From Mitsuaria sp. GD03876 (GTDB lineage Bacteria; Pseudomonadota; Gammaproteobacteria; Burkholderiales; Burkholderiaceae_C): a stretch of DNA of 64,000 nucleotides. Positions 34,765 to 42,793 of this stretch are shown here, piece after piece. The stretch covers positions 29,659-93,658 of the forward strand of contig NZ_JAOCCU010000024.1 of the NCBI RefSeq assembly GCF_029840635.1, in the 5' to 3' direction. The position numbers and the translations under genes were made by a program. Positions within the stretch are counted from its first letter, which is position 1; each line of letters begins with the position of its first letter. Below the pieces are notes generated by a model that searched no databases, was not told the origin of the DNA, and saw only the letters and a program-made list of their open reading frames with translations.

Positions 34765-35886
34765 ATGAACGACTGGACATCCCGCCTCGCGGCGTACGAC
34801 GGCACCCTCCTGCTGTGGGGCCAGCTCTTGCTCGGCGCGCTGGTGATCGTCGCCGGCGCGCTGCTGCTGCACGCGATCCTCAAGCCGATCGCGTTGCGCC
34901 TGACGCGCTTCTCGTCGCTGCTGACCTCGGTCGTGCAGCGCTGCGCCAATCCGATGCGCTGGGCGATGCCCGTCGCCGGCCTGCTGATCGCCGCGCAGGG
35001 CGTGCCCGACACGGTGCCCGGGATCGACGGCGTGCAGCATCTGCTGGGCGTGCTGACCATCGTGGCCATCGGCGCGGTCGCCAGCGGCGCGATCACCGGC
35101 GTGGCCAACGGCGTCGCCGCGATGCACCGCGTGGACGTCGAGGACAACCTCGAGGCCCGCCGCATCCAGACGCAGACCAAGGTGCTGGCCCGCATCGCCA
35201 AGGGCGCGGTGATGCTGACCGCGCTGGCCTTCGTGCTGATGACCTTCCCGCGCGCCAAGCAAGTCGGCGCCAGCCTGCTGGCCTCGGCGGGCATCGCCGG
35301 GCTGGTGTTCGGCCTGGCCGCGCGCTCGGTGTTCGGCAACCTGCTGGCCGGCCTGCAGATCGCGATGGCGCAGCCGATCCGGCTCGACGACGTGCTGATC
35401 ATCCAGGGCGAGTGGGGCCGGGTGGAGGAGATCACCTCCACCTACGTCGTGCTCAAGGTCTGGGACGAACGCCGGCTGGTGATCCCGCTGCAGTGGTTCA
35501 TCGAGAACCCGTTCCAGAACTGGACCCGCACCAGCGCCAGCATCCTCGGCACGGTGATGCTGTGGGTGGACTTCACGTTGCCGGTGTCGGAACTGCGCGA
35601 GAAGGCCGCGGCCATGTGCAAGGCCTCGGCGCACTGGGACGGGCGGGTGTGCGGCGTGCAGGTCGTCGAGACCACCGAACGCACGATGCAGATCCGCGTG
35701 CTGGTCAGCGCGAAGGACTCGGGCAAGGCCTTCGACCTGCGCTGCGAGTTGCGCGAAGGGTTGATCGCCTGGCTGCAGAAGACGCATCCGCAGTCGCTGC
35801 CGCGGGTCAGGGCGCTGGTGGAGGACATCCCCGCGCCGTCGGCGCCGGTGGTCAAGCCGTCGTTGCCGCCGTCGCCGGCGCCTTGA
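34765..35886 (+). CDS. Mechanosensitive ion channel (MscS family)
   Basis: 373 residues. Four N-terminal hydrophobic segments end in the pore helix ASLLASAGIAGLVFGLAARSVFGNLLAGLQIAMAQ region (~170-205), followed by the beta domain (PIRLDDVLIIQGEWGRVEEI, RRLVIPLQWFIENPFQNWTR) and an alpha/beta C-terminal domain. It would release solutes on osmotic downshock. The predicted sigma-54 start leaves almost no leader. Pairing with trehalose genes nearby fits osmoprotection. Confidence 0.9.
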   Translation: MNDWTSRLAAYDGTLLLWGQLLLGALVIVAGALLLHAILKPIALRLTRFSSLLTSVVQRCANPMRWAMPVAGLLIAAQGVPDTVPGIDGVQHLLGVLTIVAIGAVASGAITGVANGVAAMHRVDVEDNLEARRIQTQTKVLARIAKGAVMLTALAFVLMTFPRAKQVGASLLASAGIAGLVFGLAARSVFGNLLAGLQIAMAQPIRLDDVLIIQGEWGRVEEITSTYVVLKVWDERRLVIPLQWFIENPFQNWTRTSASILGTVMLWVDFTLPVSELREKAAAMCKASAHWDGRVCGVQVVETTERTMQIRVLVSAKDSGKAFDLRCELREGLIAWLQKTHPQSLPRVRALVEDIPAPSAPVVKPSLPPSPAP

Positions 35887-35897
35887 GCACGGACGCG

Positions 35898-35925
35898 GGA
35901 ACCGGGGCAGGCCGGAGGCAACTCA
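35898..35925 (+). promoter_or_regulatory. Hrp-box-like sequence before 35954 gene
   Basis: GGAACC (35898-35903), 15 bases, CAACTCA (35919-35925), against the HrpL-type consensus GGAACC-N15/16-CCACNNA; one mismatch. Start codon 28 bases downstream, a normal distance. A single match, so weak. Confidence 0.3.
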
Positions 35926-35953
35926 ACGGCCTTTCCATCGAGGAGACTGCGCG

Positions 35954-36850
35954 ATGTACGACAGGCCGATCAACGCGACCATGGCGGGCCCAGGCATGTG
36001 TATCGAGTTCGAATCGACAGCGGGCGCGCCCTTGCCGGCGGGGGCGGATTGGGTGGCTCTCGACAGGCACGGCCAGACGACGGTGGATTACGTGAAGGCG
36101 TTGCCGCTGGCGCAGGGCATGTTCGCGAAGTCGTCGGCCCTGGCCGAGAAGCCGGGGCCGCTCCAGCACGAATGGGCGATGCAACGCGACGCCTGGGCGA
36201 CGTGGGAACGGGCGATCATGCGCGACCTCGCGCCCGCCAGGGCAGCGATCGAGCACGAGAAGCAGGCCGGGCAGGCCTCCGCGACAACACCGGTCCGCGA
36301 GATCCGGGCCCTGGCCCAGGGCGTGACCGCGGCGAACTTCCTGCACGACCGTCGGAAGTTCGAGCAACTGAGCGCGAAGGCCTGGGCCGGCGATCTTCAG
36401 GACGTGGCTCGCGCACCGGTCGCGGTCGCGGCACCGAGGGCGACACCGAGGGCGACGGCGATGGACACCTCGCGCCCGGTGATCGACTCGGACCACGTGG
36501 TCTGGCCACCGCAACGGCTGCCGTCCCCGACGCCGATCAGTCCCGCCGCGAGGGCCGCCATCGAACGGCTTCAGAAAGCCCATGGCGAGTTGAAGCACCT
36601 CAAGGCCGCGCTCATGCCCGTGGACGGCACGCGGTCGCGGCCGCTGTCCACCGAGATCGACAAGGCGCACAACGCGCTCGGGCAGGCCGTCAAGGCGTTC
36701 GAGCGCAAGGACTTCAGCGCGGTCGACCTCGCCACGAACGAGAGCCTGATGCACTGCGCCGCGGCGGAGGACCTGGCCGCCGTGCTGGCGATGCGAGCGG
36801 AGGCCGCGGCGAAGCGGTCGTCGCCGCTCAACCGATTCGATCGAGCATGA
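35954..36850 (+). CDS. Unrecognised soluble protein
   Basis: 298 residues from ATG 35954, GAGGAGA upstream. Polar N-terminus, a first helical domain (~60-140, AWATWERAIMRDLAPARAAI), an Ala/Pro/Thr linker (~150-190) and a second helical domain (AAIERLQKAHGELKHLKAAL, NALGQAVKAFERKDFSAVDL). No membrane segment. No family recognised. Its last 23 bases overlap the convergent otsB. An hrp-box-like sequence upstream makes a secreted effector conceivable. Confidence 0.6.
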   Translation: MYDRPINATMAGPGMCIEFESTAGAPLPAGADWVALDRHGQTTVDYVKALPLAQGMFAKSSALAEKPGPLQHEWAMQRDAWATWERAIMRDLAPARAAIEHEKQAGQASATTPVREIRALAQGVTAANFLHDRRKFEQLSAKAWAGDLQDVARAPVAVAAPRATPRATAMDTSRPVIDSDHVVWPPQRLPSPTPISPAARAAIERLQKAHGELKHLKAALMPVDGTRSRPLSTEIDKAHNALGQAVKAFERKDFSAVDLATNESLMHCAAAEDLAAVLAMRAEAAAKRSSPLNRFDRA

Positions 36851-37589
36851 GCCGCAGCACGTCGTCGATCTCGGCCTGCTCGTTCAGGTAGTAGCGCGCA
36901 TGGCTGTGGTCCAGCCGGGGACCCACGCGCACGGTCACCCAGGTGTCGTGCGCGCGCTCGAACGCCGGTTCGTCGTTGGTGTCGTCGCCGATGTAGAAAC
37001 CGGCGTCGGTGCCGTAGCGGGCCGCCAGGCGTAGCAACGCCTGGCCCTTGTCCGGCGCGCCGGCCGCGAGCACGTTGACGACCCGCTTGCCGGGCTCGGT
37101 GTCGATGCCCGGCGGCAGGTCCCGCATCAACGCGTCGATCGCCTCGCGCGCCAGCGCCGGATTGGGCGCCATCCGGTAGTGGATCGCGATCGACGCCCCC
37201 TTGTCCTCGATCGTCGCGCCCGCGGCGTTCAGCGCCGGCTCCATGCGCTTGGCGCGCTCCCGGAAGGCGGCCAGCGTCGCCACCACGCGCGGATCGGGCC
37301 CGTCGAACTCGTCCTCCGCGCCGTGGTTGCCGACGATATGCGTCGGCTTGAAGCCCAGCCGGTGCCGCACGTCCAGCACCTGGCGGCCGCTGACGACCGC
37401 CACCGGCAGCCGCGCGGCCAGCTGTTCCAGCAGCCGGGCGGTGTGCTCCGGGATACGCGCCTCGTCCGGGTGCATCACGATGGGGGCGAGGGTGCCGTCG
37501 AAGTCGAACCCCAGCAGCGGGCGCCGCGCCAGCAGCCGATCGATCGCCGCGCGTCCCTCGGCGTCGAGCAGGTAGCGGGTCGGCATCAT
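36828..37589 (-). CDS. otsB: Trehalose-6-phosphate phosphatase
   Basis: 253 residues, standard length. HAD motifs: LLGFDFDGTLAP (Asp29/Asp31), VVSGRQV, GASIAIHYR and GDDTNDEPAF. It removes phosphate from trehalose-6-phosphate to give trehalose. The start overlaps the otsA stop (ATGA), so the two are translationally coupled. Confidence 0.95.
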   Translation of the reverse strand: MMPTRYLLDAEGRAAIDRLLARRPLLGFDFDGTLAPIVMHPDEARIPEHTARLLEQLAARLPVAVVSGRQVLDVRHRLGFKPTHIVGNHGAEDEFDGPDPRVVATLAAFRERAKRMEPALNAAGATIEDKGASIAIHYRMAPNPALAREAIDALMRDLPPGIDTEPGKRVVNVLAAGAPDKGQALLRLAARYGTDAGFYIGDDTNDEPAFERAHDTWVTVRVGPRLDHSHARYYLNEQAEIDDVLRLMLDRIG

Positions 37590-39880
37590 GGGAGCAATGC
37601 CTCCTCGCCCGACTCGCGCGAGCGGCGCTGCACGCGCCGCGTGATGCGCTCGCGCAGCCGCCATTGGCCCGCGTCGGCCAGCATGCGGCCGGCCCAGCGG
37701 TAGACGTTGAACTCCCGCACCGTCATGCGCAGGCTGGCCATGCGCTCGCGCTGCTCCTGCGCCGGCATCGTGGCCGCGCGGTGCAAGGCGTCCGTGGTCT
37801 CCTCGACGTGGTACGGATTGATCACCAGCGCCTCCGGCAGCTCGCGCGCCGCGCCGGCGAAGCGGCTCAGGATCAGCACGCCCTGGTCGTCGTCGCGCGC
37901 CGCGATGAACTCCTTGCACACCAGGTTCATGCCGTCGTGCAGGCTGGTCACCACGCACATGTGCGCCGCGCGGTACAGCGACATCAGCGCCGAATGGTCG
38001 TGGTGCTCGGCCAGCAGCAGCACCGGCTTGTAGCCCGCGCCGCCGAAGCGCAAATTGATGCGCTCGGTGACCCGGTGGATGCGGTCCTGGAACTCGCGGT
38101 ACTCCTCCAGCGCGCTGCGCGTCGGCGCCGCGACCTGGACCAGCACGAAGCGCCCCTGCCATTGCGGGTACTTCTCCAGCAGGCGCTCGACCGCGTGCAG
38201 CCGCTCCAGGATGCCCTTGGTGTAGTCGAAGCGGTCCACGCCGACGGCCATCACCGTGTCCGGCGCCAGGTTCAGCCGCTCGAACACCGCCGCGCGCGCA
38301 TCGGCCGGCGAGGGCCAGCCGGCGCGTTCCTCGTCGGTCGGCCAGGCGATGGAGATCGGATAGCTCTGCACCAGCGTCGGCTCGCCCTGGTAGCTGATCG
38401 TCGAGTGCTCGTGCTCGATGCGCGCCTCCAGGTAGCGGTCCACCGTCTCGGTGAAGTTCTTGCAGTGGAAGCGGGTGTGGAAGCCCAGGATGGTGCTGCC
38501 CAGCATGCCCTGCAGCAGCTCGCGCCGCCACGGGCAGATGCCGAAGGACTCGGGGTTGGGCCAGGGGATGTGCCAGAAGGTGATGATGGTCGCCTTGGGC
38601 AGCTTCTCCCGCACCATCGCCGGCAACAGCGCGAAGTGATAGTCCTGCACCAGCACCACCGGATCGTCGCCGCGCGCCTCGGCCACCACCGCGTCGGCGA
38701 AGCGCTGGTTCACCGCGCGGTACTGCGCCCAGTCGGACTCGCGGAACACCGGCCGCACGTGCGCCACGTGGCACAGCGGCCACAGGCCCTCGTTGGCGAA
38801 GCCCTGGTAGTAGCCGCGCTCTTCCTCGTCGGTCAGCCAGATGCGGCGCAGCACGTATTCGCGGGTGTCCGGCGGCACCGCGACGCGGTCGTTGGCGTCG
38901 ACGACGTCATGGTCCGCCGTGCCGCTGCCATGCGCGATCCAGGTGCCGGAACACGCGCGCATCACCGGCTCCACCGCGGTCACCAGGCCGCTGGCGGGAC
39001 GGCTGACGGAGATGCCGTCCGGGCCGCGCTGGTGGATGTAGGGCTCGCGGTTGGAGACCACGATCACCTGGTCCCCGCGCAGCTGCGTGCGCAGCAGGCC
39101 GCGCAGGCGCTCCGGGTCCCAGGGCGTGAGCGGGCCGTGCTCGCGGTAGAGGTTGTCCTCGAGCTCGCGGATGTGCTGCCGGATCTCGACCTCCAGCGGC
39201 TGCAGCTCGGGCGGCGCGCTCTGCGGGCCGCCGCGTTCCGCGCCGGTGCCGGTGCCCAGCAGCGGCCGCACGAGGCCTTCGCCGCGCAGGATCGCGCGCA
39301 TGCCCGAGACCCAGCCGCGCCAGCTCAGCTGCGCCACGATCATCGTGATGCCCGCCACCGCCAGGCCCAGCACGGTGATGAAGATGATCATGTAGCGCCG
39401 CGTGTCCAGGCTGCGGCGGTCGGGCAGGCTGAGGTCGTGCAGCAGCACCAGCCGGTCGGAGTCCGCCTGCTGCGGATTGACCGGGAACACGCCCACGTGC
39501 ACCGCGCCGCTGGCCAGTTCCAGCCGCGGGTCCTTCTGGCGGGCGGTGAGCTCGGCCTCCTTGCAGCCCAGCGTGTCGGGGAAGCCCTTGGTGCTGAGCA
39601 CCTGCGTGCCGTCGGCCGCGCACATCGCGATGCCGACCAGGCGTTCGTCGAGCACGCCGCGCTCGAGCAGGTTGCGCAGACGGTCGCGCTTGGCGGTGGG
39701 CTCGATGTCGGCGATGGCGACCGACAGGGTCTTGGCCACCATCTCGCCGCGCGCGCTCAGGTCGCGCGAGAACCAGCGCAGCGTCATCCGGTCCAGCAGC
39801 GGCAGCGCCAGCAGCGCCGCGACGGTCAGCGTGATCAGCAGCGGGACGAGGAAACGGATCTGGAGGTGCAGCGACTTCAT
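37586..39880 (-). CDS. otsA: Trehalose-6-phosphate synthase with membrane sensor-like N-terminal domain
   Basis: 764 residues, about 280 longer than classical OtsA. Residues 8-30 and 172-195 are membrane helices enclosing an ~140-residue extracytoplasmic domain (LSVAIADIEPTAKRDRLRNL, VGIAMCAADGTQVLSTKGF), followed by a HAMP-like or linker stretch and then the complete GT20 domain (VIVVSNREPYIHQ from ~283, VQDYHFALLP, GVDRFDYTKGI, SLHDGMNLVCKEFIA). The catalytic part makes trehalose-6-phosphate from UDP-glucose and glucose-6-phosphate. The fusion suggests an enzyme anchored in the membrane and possibly controlled by an external signal. Confidence 0.93.
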   Translation of the reverse strand: MKSLHLQIRFLVPLLITLTVAALLALPLLDRMTLRWFSRDLSARGEMVAKTLSVAIADIEPTAKRDRLRNLLERGVLDERLVGIAMCAADGTQVLSTKGFPDTLGCKEAELTARQKDPRLELASGAVHVGVFPVNPQQADSDRLVLLHDLSLPDRRSLDTRRYMIIFITVLGLAVAGITMIVAQLSWRGWVSGMRAILRGEGLVRPLLGTGTGAERGGPQSAPPELQPLEVEIRQHIRELEDNLYREHGPLTPWDPERLRGLLRTQLRGDQVIVVSNREPYIHQRGPDGISVSRPASGLVTAVEPVMRACSGTWIAHGSGTADHDVVDANDRVAVPPDTREYVLRRIWLTDEEERGYYQGFANEGLWPLCHVAHVRPVFRESDWAQYRAVNQRFADAVVAEARGDDPVVLVQDYHFALLPAMVREKLPKATIITFWHIPWPNPESFGICPWRRELLQGMLGSTILGFHTRFHCKNFTETVDRYLEARIEHEHSTISYQGEPTLVQSYPISIAWPTDEERAGWPSPADARAAVFERLNLAPDTVMAVGVDRFDYTKGILERLHAVERLLEKYPQWQGRFVLVQVAAPTRSALEEYREFQDRIHRVTERINLRFGGAGYKPVLLLAEHHDHSALMSLYRAAHMCVVTSLHDGMNLVCKEFIAARDDDQGVLILSRFAGAARELPEALVINPYHVEETTDALHRAATMPAQEQRERMASLRMTVREFNVYRWAGRMLADAGQWRLRERITRRVQRRSRESGEEALLP

Positions 39881-40434
39881 GCCCGGCCGCTCGCGCGACG
39901 GGGCGCGAGATCTGCCAGGACGCCGAAGTCCTCGTCGTAGTCGGCCGCATCGCCCGGGTCGTCGTCCCGCGCCGGCGCGTCCCGCAGCGCGTGCAGGCCG
40001 CCCAGCGCCAGGCCGGCGGCGAAGCCGCCGTAGACCATCAGCAGGCTCATGGCCGACGGCGGCCGCGTGCCGGAGGCCGTCGCGCGCTTGTCCGCGCCGG
40101 GCGTCAGCACGCTGGGCGTGACCACGCGGTCGACGCCGACCGCGACCGCGGTCAGCAGCAGCGCGTCGGTGATCGCGTTGGCCGGGGTGGGGCGCTGGCG
40201 CATCGCGCGCACGCGGTCGTAGAGCGCGCCCCAGACCAGGCCGGTGGCGGCGTGCAGCGCGATGTCGGCGGCGGAGGATTTCAGCGGCGGGCGGCCGACG
40301 CGGTACTCGGATCGGCCGACCAGGTGAGCCAGGTCGGACCGGCTGCCGCGCAACAGCGCCAGTCCTGAGAACAGGCTGGCCAACACGCCGTCGGCGCATG
40401 CCCGGCGCAGCGCCGGGAGCAGCAATGCATTCAA
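39877..40434 (-). CDS. Hypothetical membrane protein, first gene of the otsAB operon
   Basis: 185 residues from TTG 40434, chosen because AGGAG lies 7 bases upstream and because the ATG at 40479 would lie upstream of the predicted sigma-54 start (~40464). Weak hydrophobic helices (VLASLFSGLALLR, LHAATGLVWGALYDRV, SAMSLLMVYGGFAAGLALGGL) suggest an integral membrane protein resembling uncharacterised YagU/DUF1440-like proteins. It overlaps otsA by four bases. Confidence 0.72.
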   Translation of the reverse strand: MNALLLPALRRACADGVLASLFSGLALLRGSRSDLAHLVGRSEYRVGRPPLKSSAADIALHAATGLVWGALYDRVRAMRQRPTPANAITDALLLTAVAVGVDRVVTPSVLTPGADKRATASGTRPPSAMSLLMVYGGFAAGLALGGLHALRDAPARDDDPGDAADYDEDFGVLADLAPRRASGRA

Positions 40435-40474
40435 AGGCGACTCCTGTGACAGAGGGAAACAAGCCCCTCCGAGA

Positions 40475-40490
40475 GGCAATCGCCGTGCCG
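40475..40490 (-). promoter_or_regulatory. Sigma-54 promoter of the otsAB operon
   Basis: CGGCACGGCGATTGCC on the minus strand, near-consensus; identical over 15 of 16 bases to the 24626-24641 promoter. Confidence 0.8.
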
Positions 40491-40494
40491 CCCT

Positions 40495-40707
40495 TCAGTT
40501 CACCGCGGTGGGCGGCGGCATGTAGGGCGGCTCGCGCACGGGCACCGGGTTCTCGCCCGGGATGGGCGGGTCGATGACGTCGGGCGGATCGGTGTCGGGC
40601 TCCGGCGCGGGGCCGTGCGGCGGCGGCGGCACGAAGGGCACCTCGTTGGGATGCGGGGGCGACGGCGGCACCGTGTGGGCACGCAACGGCAGGGCGAATG
40701 GCGTCAT
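40495..40707 (-). CDS. Small proline-rich protein
   Basis: 70 residues, Pro ~40 percent (PPSPPHPNEVPFVPPPPHGP, PPYMPPPTAVN), with AAGGA 6 bases before the ATG. No signal peptide. Similar short Pro-rich proteins occur in related genomes without known role. Own -24/-12 promoter, divergent from the SDR gene. Confidence 0.6.
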   Translation of the reverse strand: MTPFALPLRAHTVPPSPPHPNEVPFVPPPPHGPAPEPDTDPPDVIDPPIPGENPVPVREPPYMPPPTAVN

Positions 40708-40734
40708 GGGTGGTCCTTGTTCTGCCGGCCCGCC

Positions 40735-40750
40735 TGCAAGCGGCGCGCCC
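40735..40750 (-). promoter_or_regulatory. Sigma-54 promoter of proline-rich protein gene
   Basis: GGGCGCGCCGCTTGCA on the minus strand, exact spacing and consensus W at the end. Confidence 0.65.
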
Positions 40751-40788
40751 GATGGCCTCGGCGTTCGCGGGCGATGCGCGCCGGCGCA

Positions 40789-40804
40789 CGGTCCGCCCCT
40801 TGCC
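40789..40804 (+). promoter_or_regulatory. Sigma-54-like promoter of SDR gene
   Basis: CGGTCCGCCCCTTGCC, exact spacing; -24 lacks the CA after GG. Confidence 0.5.
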
Positions 40805-40842
40805 GATTCCCGGTATCGACGACCGACCCGAGGAGCCCCGCG

Positions 40843-41835
40843 ATGACCAGCAAGACGCCCAAGGACACGACGGACAAGCAGCGCCATGTCCAGCACCAGC
40901 AGGACGTGAAGGACCAGGAGGCCGCCGCGAAGGACGGCGGCAGGAAGCCGGCGAAGGGCGAGCCGGTGCAGGCCGGCGCCCGCGAGGAGCCGAGCCGCTT
41001 TCCCGCGCAACACCTGGACAAGCCCGGCCACGAGGGCGACCTGTCGACCGCGCCGCGCTTCCTCGCCCCGGACTACCGCGGCAGCGGCAAGCTCGACGGG
41101 CTCGCCGCGATCGTCACCGGCGGCGACTCCGGCATCGGCCGCGCGGTGGCGGTGCTGTTCGCCCGCGAGGGCGCGGACGTCGCGATCGTCTACCTCGACG
41201 AGGACGACGACGCGCGCCAGACCGCCAGCCATGTCGAGGCCGAGGGCCGTCGGTGCGAGCTGATCAAGGGCGACGTGCAGGACCGGGAGTTCTGTCTGCA
41301 AGCGGTGCAGAAGGTCGTGCAGCGCTTCGGCCGGCTCGACGTGCTGGTCAACAACGCCGCGTTCCAGGAGCACGCCAAGGAGATCGGCGACATCACCGAG
41401 GAGCGGCTGGAACTGACCTTCCGGACCAACATCTTCGGCTACTTCCACATGGCGCAGGCCGCGCTGCCGCACCTGAAGCCGGGCGCGAGCATCGTCAACA
41501 CCGGCTCGGTCGTCGGCCTGAAGGGGAGCGCGACGCTGCTCGACTACGCCTCGACCAAGGGCGCGATCCACGCCTTCACCAAGTCGCTGGCGCAGAACCT
41601 GCTGCCGCGGGGGATCCGCGTCAACGCGGTCGCGCCCGGGCCGGTGTGGACGCCGTTGAATCCGGCCGACGCGCCGGCGGAGAAGGTGCCGGAGTTCGGC
41701 GCGACCAGCGACATGAAACGCGCCGCGCAGCCTGAGGAGCTGTCGCCGGCCTACGTGTTCCTGGCCTCGCCGGTGTGTTCGGGCTACGTCACCGGCATCG
41801 TGCTGCCGGTGACCGGCAGCGTCGGCGCGATCTGA
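40843..41835 (+). CDS. Short-chain dehydrogenase (YghA-like)
   Basis: 330 residues, RBS AGGAG at 40831. A charged ~80-residue N-terminal extension (KDTTDKQRHVQHQQDVKDQE) precedes an SDR core with GGDSGIGRAVAVLFAREGA, NNAA, catalytic YASTKG and PGPVWTPL. The extension and length match the YghA/general-stress-39 type aldehyde or alcohol reductases that are stress-induced in many bacteria; substrate unknown. Confidence 0.9.
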   Translation: MTSKTPKDTTDKQRHVQHQQDVKDQEAAAKDGGRKPAKGEPVQAGAREEPSRFPAQHLDKPGHEGDLSTAPRFLAPDYRGSGKLDGLAAIVTGGDSGIGRAVAVLFAREGADVAIVYLDEDDDARQTASHVEAEGRRCELIKGDVQDREFCLQAVQKVVQRFGRLDVLVNNAAFQEHAKEIGDITEERLELTFRTNIFGYFHMAQAALPHLKPGASIVNTGSVVGLKGSATLLDYASTKGAIHAFTKSLAQNLLPRGIRVNAVAPGPVWTPLNPADAPAEKVPEFGATSDMKRAAQPEELSPAYVFLASPVCSGYVTGIVLPVTGSVGAI

Positions 41836-41879
41836 CCCGTTCCGGTGCCGTGGGGTCGCCCGTGTCCCCTGGCCCGGGA

Positions 41880-41895
41880 CGGCACCCGGATTGCC
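41880..41895 (+). promoter_or_regulatory. Sigma-54 promoter of the hemerythrin operon
   Basis: CGGCACCCGGATTGCC, exact spacing, GGCAC -24 and TTGC -12; predicted start ~41906, before AAGGAG. Confidence 0.75.
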
Positions 41896-41921
41896 GGCAG
41901 GCCCTCAAGGAGTGCAGTTCC

Positions 41922-42194
41922 ATGGATGACAAGGCTTTCGAGACGTCCTGGCCGCCGGCCTGGCGCGGCGACCCGGCGAGCCGGCCGCCGCTGGAGGCCG
42001 GCGCCGCGCCCAAGCCCGGTCCGGGGCCGCGCACCGACGAGGACCAGCCGGCCGAGCCGCCGGCCCCCGGCCCCGAGCAGGCGCCGCACGAGCATCCCGA
42101 CGATCCCGGCGTGCATCCCGATGGGCCGCGCCGGTATCACGACGACCACGCGACGCCGGCGCGCCAAAGCGCCGAGGAAGGAGTGCCGGCATGA
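41922..42194 (+). CDS. Small acidic proline-rich protein
   Basis: 90 residues from ATG 41922 with AAGGAG upstream. Disordered: Pro, Glu, Asp, His rich (EHPDDPGVHPDGPRRYHDDH). The histidine/acid clusters could bind metal, but that is speculation. It overlaps the hemerythrin start by four bases. Confidence 0.62.
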   Translation: MDDKAFETSWPPAWRGDPASRPPLEAGAAPKPGPGPRTDEDQPAEPPAPGPEQAPHEHPDDPGVHPDGPRRYHDDHATPARQSAEEGVPA

Positions 42195-42754
42195 GGTCCC
42201 ACGTCCTGCCGCAGAGCGAGATCCGATCGGACCTGGTGGCGCGCGACGAGGTCGTCGCGCTGCTGGTCGACGACCACCAGCGCGCGCAGCACGCGTTCCA
42301 CCAGTTCGACCGGCTGTGGGCGCAAGGCGACGCCGAGTCCTGCGAGACGCTGGTGCGCCGCACCTGCGCGCTGCTGACGCTGCACGCGACGCTGGAGGAA
42401 GAGCTGTTCTATCCGGCGGTGCGCAAGTGCCCGGAGATCGGCGCGGTCGAGCGCCGCCTGATCAACGAGGCCGAGATCGAGCACCTGGTGGTGCGCATCC
42501 TGATGTCGCAGCTGCGGCGCATGCGCGCCGACGACACGCAGTTCGCGCCGCTGGTCGGCGTGCTGGGACGCTACGTCAGCCATCACGCCAAGGACGTGGA
42601 GCAGGGCATCCTGCCGCGGCTCACGCATGCGTCGTCGGTGGACTGGCGATCGCTGTCGACGTCCATGCGCCGCCGCCGCGACGAGCTCGACCGCCAGTGG
42701 CGCGACGAGCTCACGCTGGAGAGCGTGGAGTACGAGCGCCAGCAGGACGCCTGA
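42191..42754 (+). CDS. Hemerythrin-like HHE domain protein
   Basis: 187 residues. Iron-binding pattern in a four-helix bundle: LLVDDHQRAQHAFHQF, LLTLHATLEEELFYPAV, EAEIEHLVVRILM and YVSHHAKDVEQGILP supply the histidines and carboxylates of a di-iron site. HHE proteins bind oxygen or act in redox/NO stress. Translationally coupled to the small protein before it, both behind a -24/-12 promoter. Confidence 0.9.
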   Translation: MRSHVLPQSEIRSDLVARDEVVALLVDDHQRAQHAFHQFDRLWAQGDAESCETLVRRTCALLTLHATLEEELFYPAVRKCPEIGAVERRLINEAEIEHLVVRILMSQLRRMRADDTQFAPLVGVLGRYVSHHAKDVEQGILPRLTHASSVDWRSLSTSMRRRRDELDRQWRDELTLESVEYERQQDA

Positions 42755-42793
42755 GCGCGCGGGCGATTCCGCGGCGACCCCGCGGCCGGCGCC

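Noticed and set aside
35905..35920. GGGCAGGCCGGAGGCA as a sigma-54 promoter for the 35954 gene
   Set aside because: The TT of the -12 element is absent; the hrp-box-like reading fits better.
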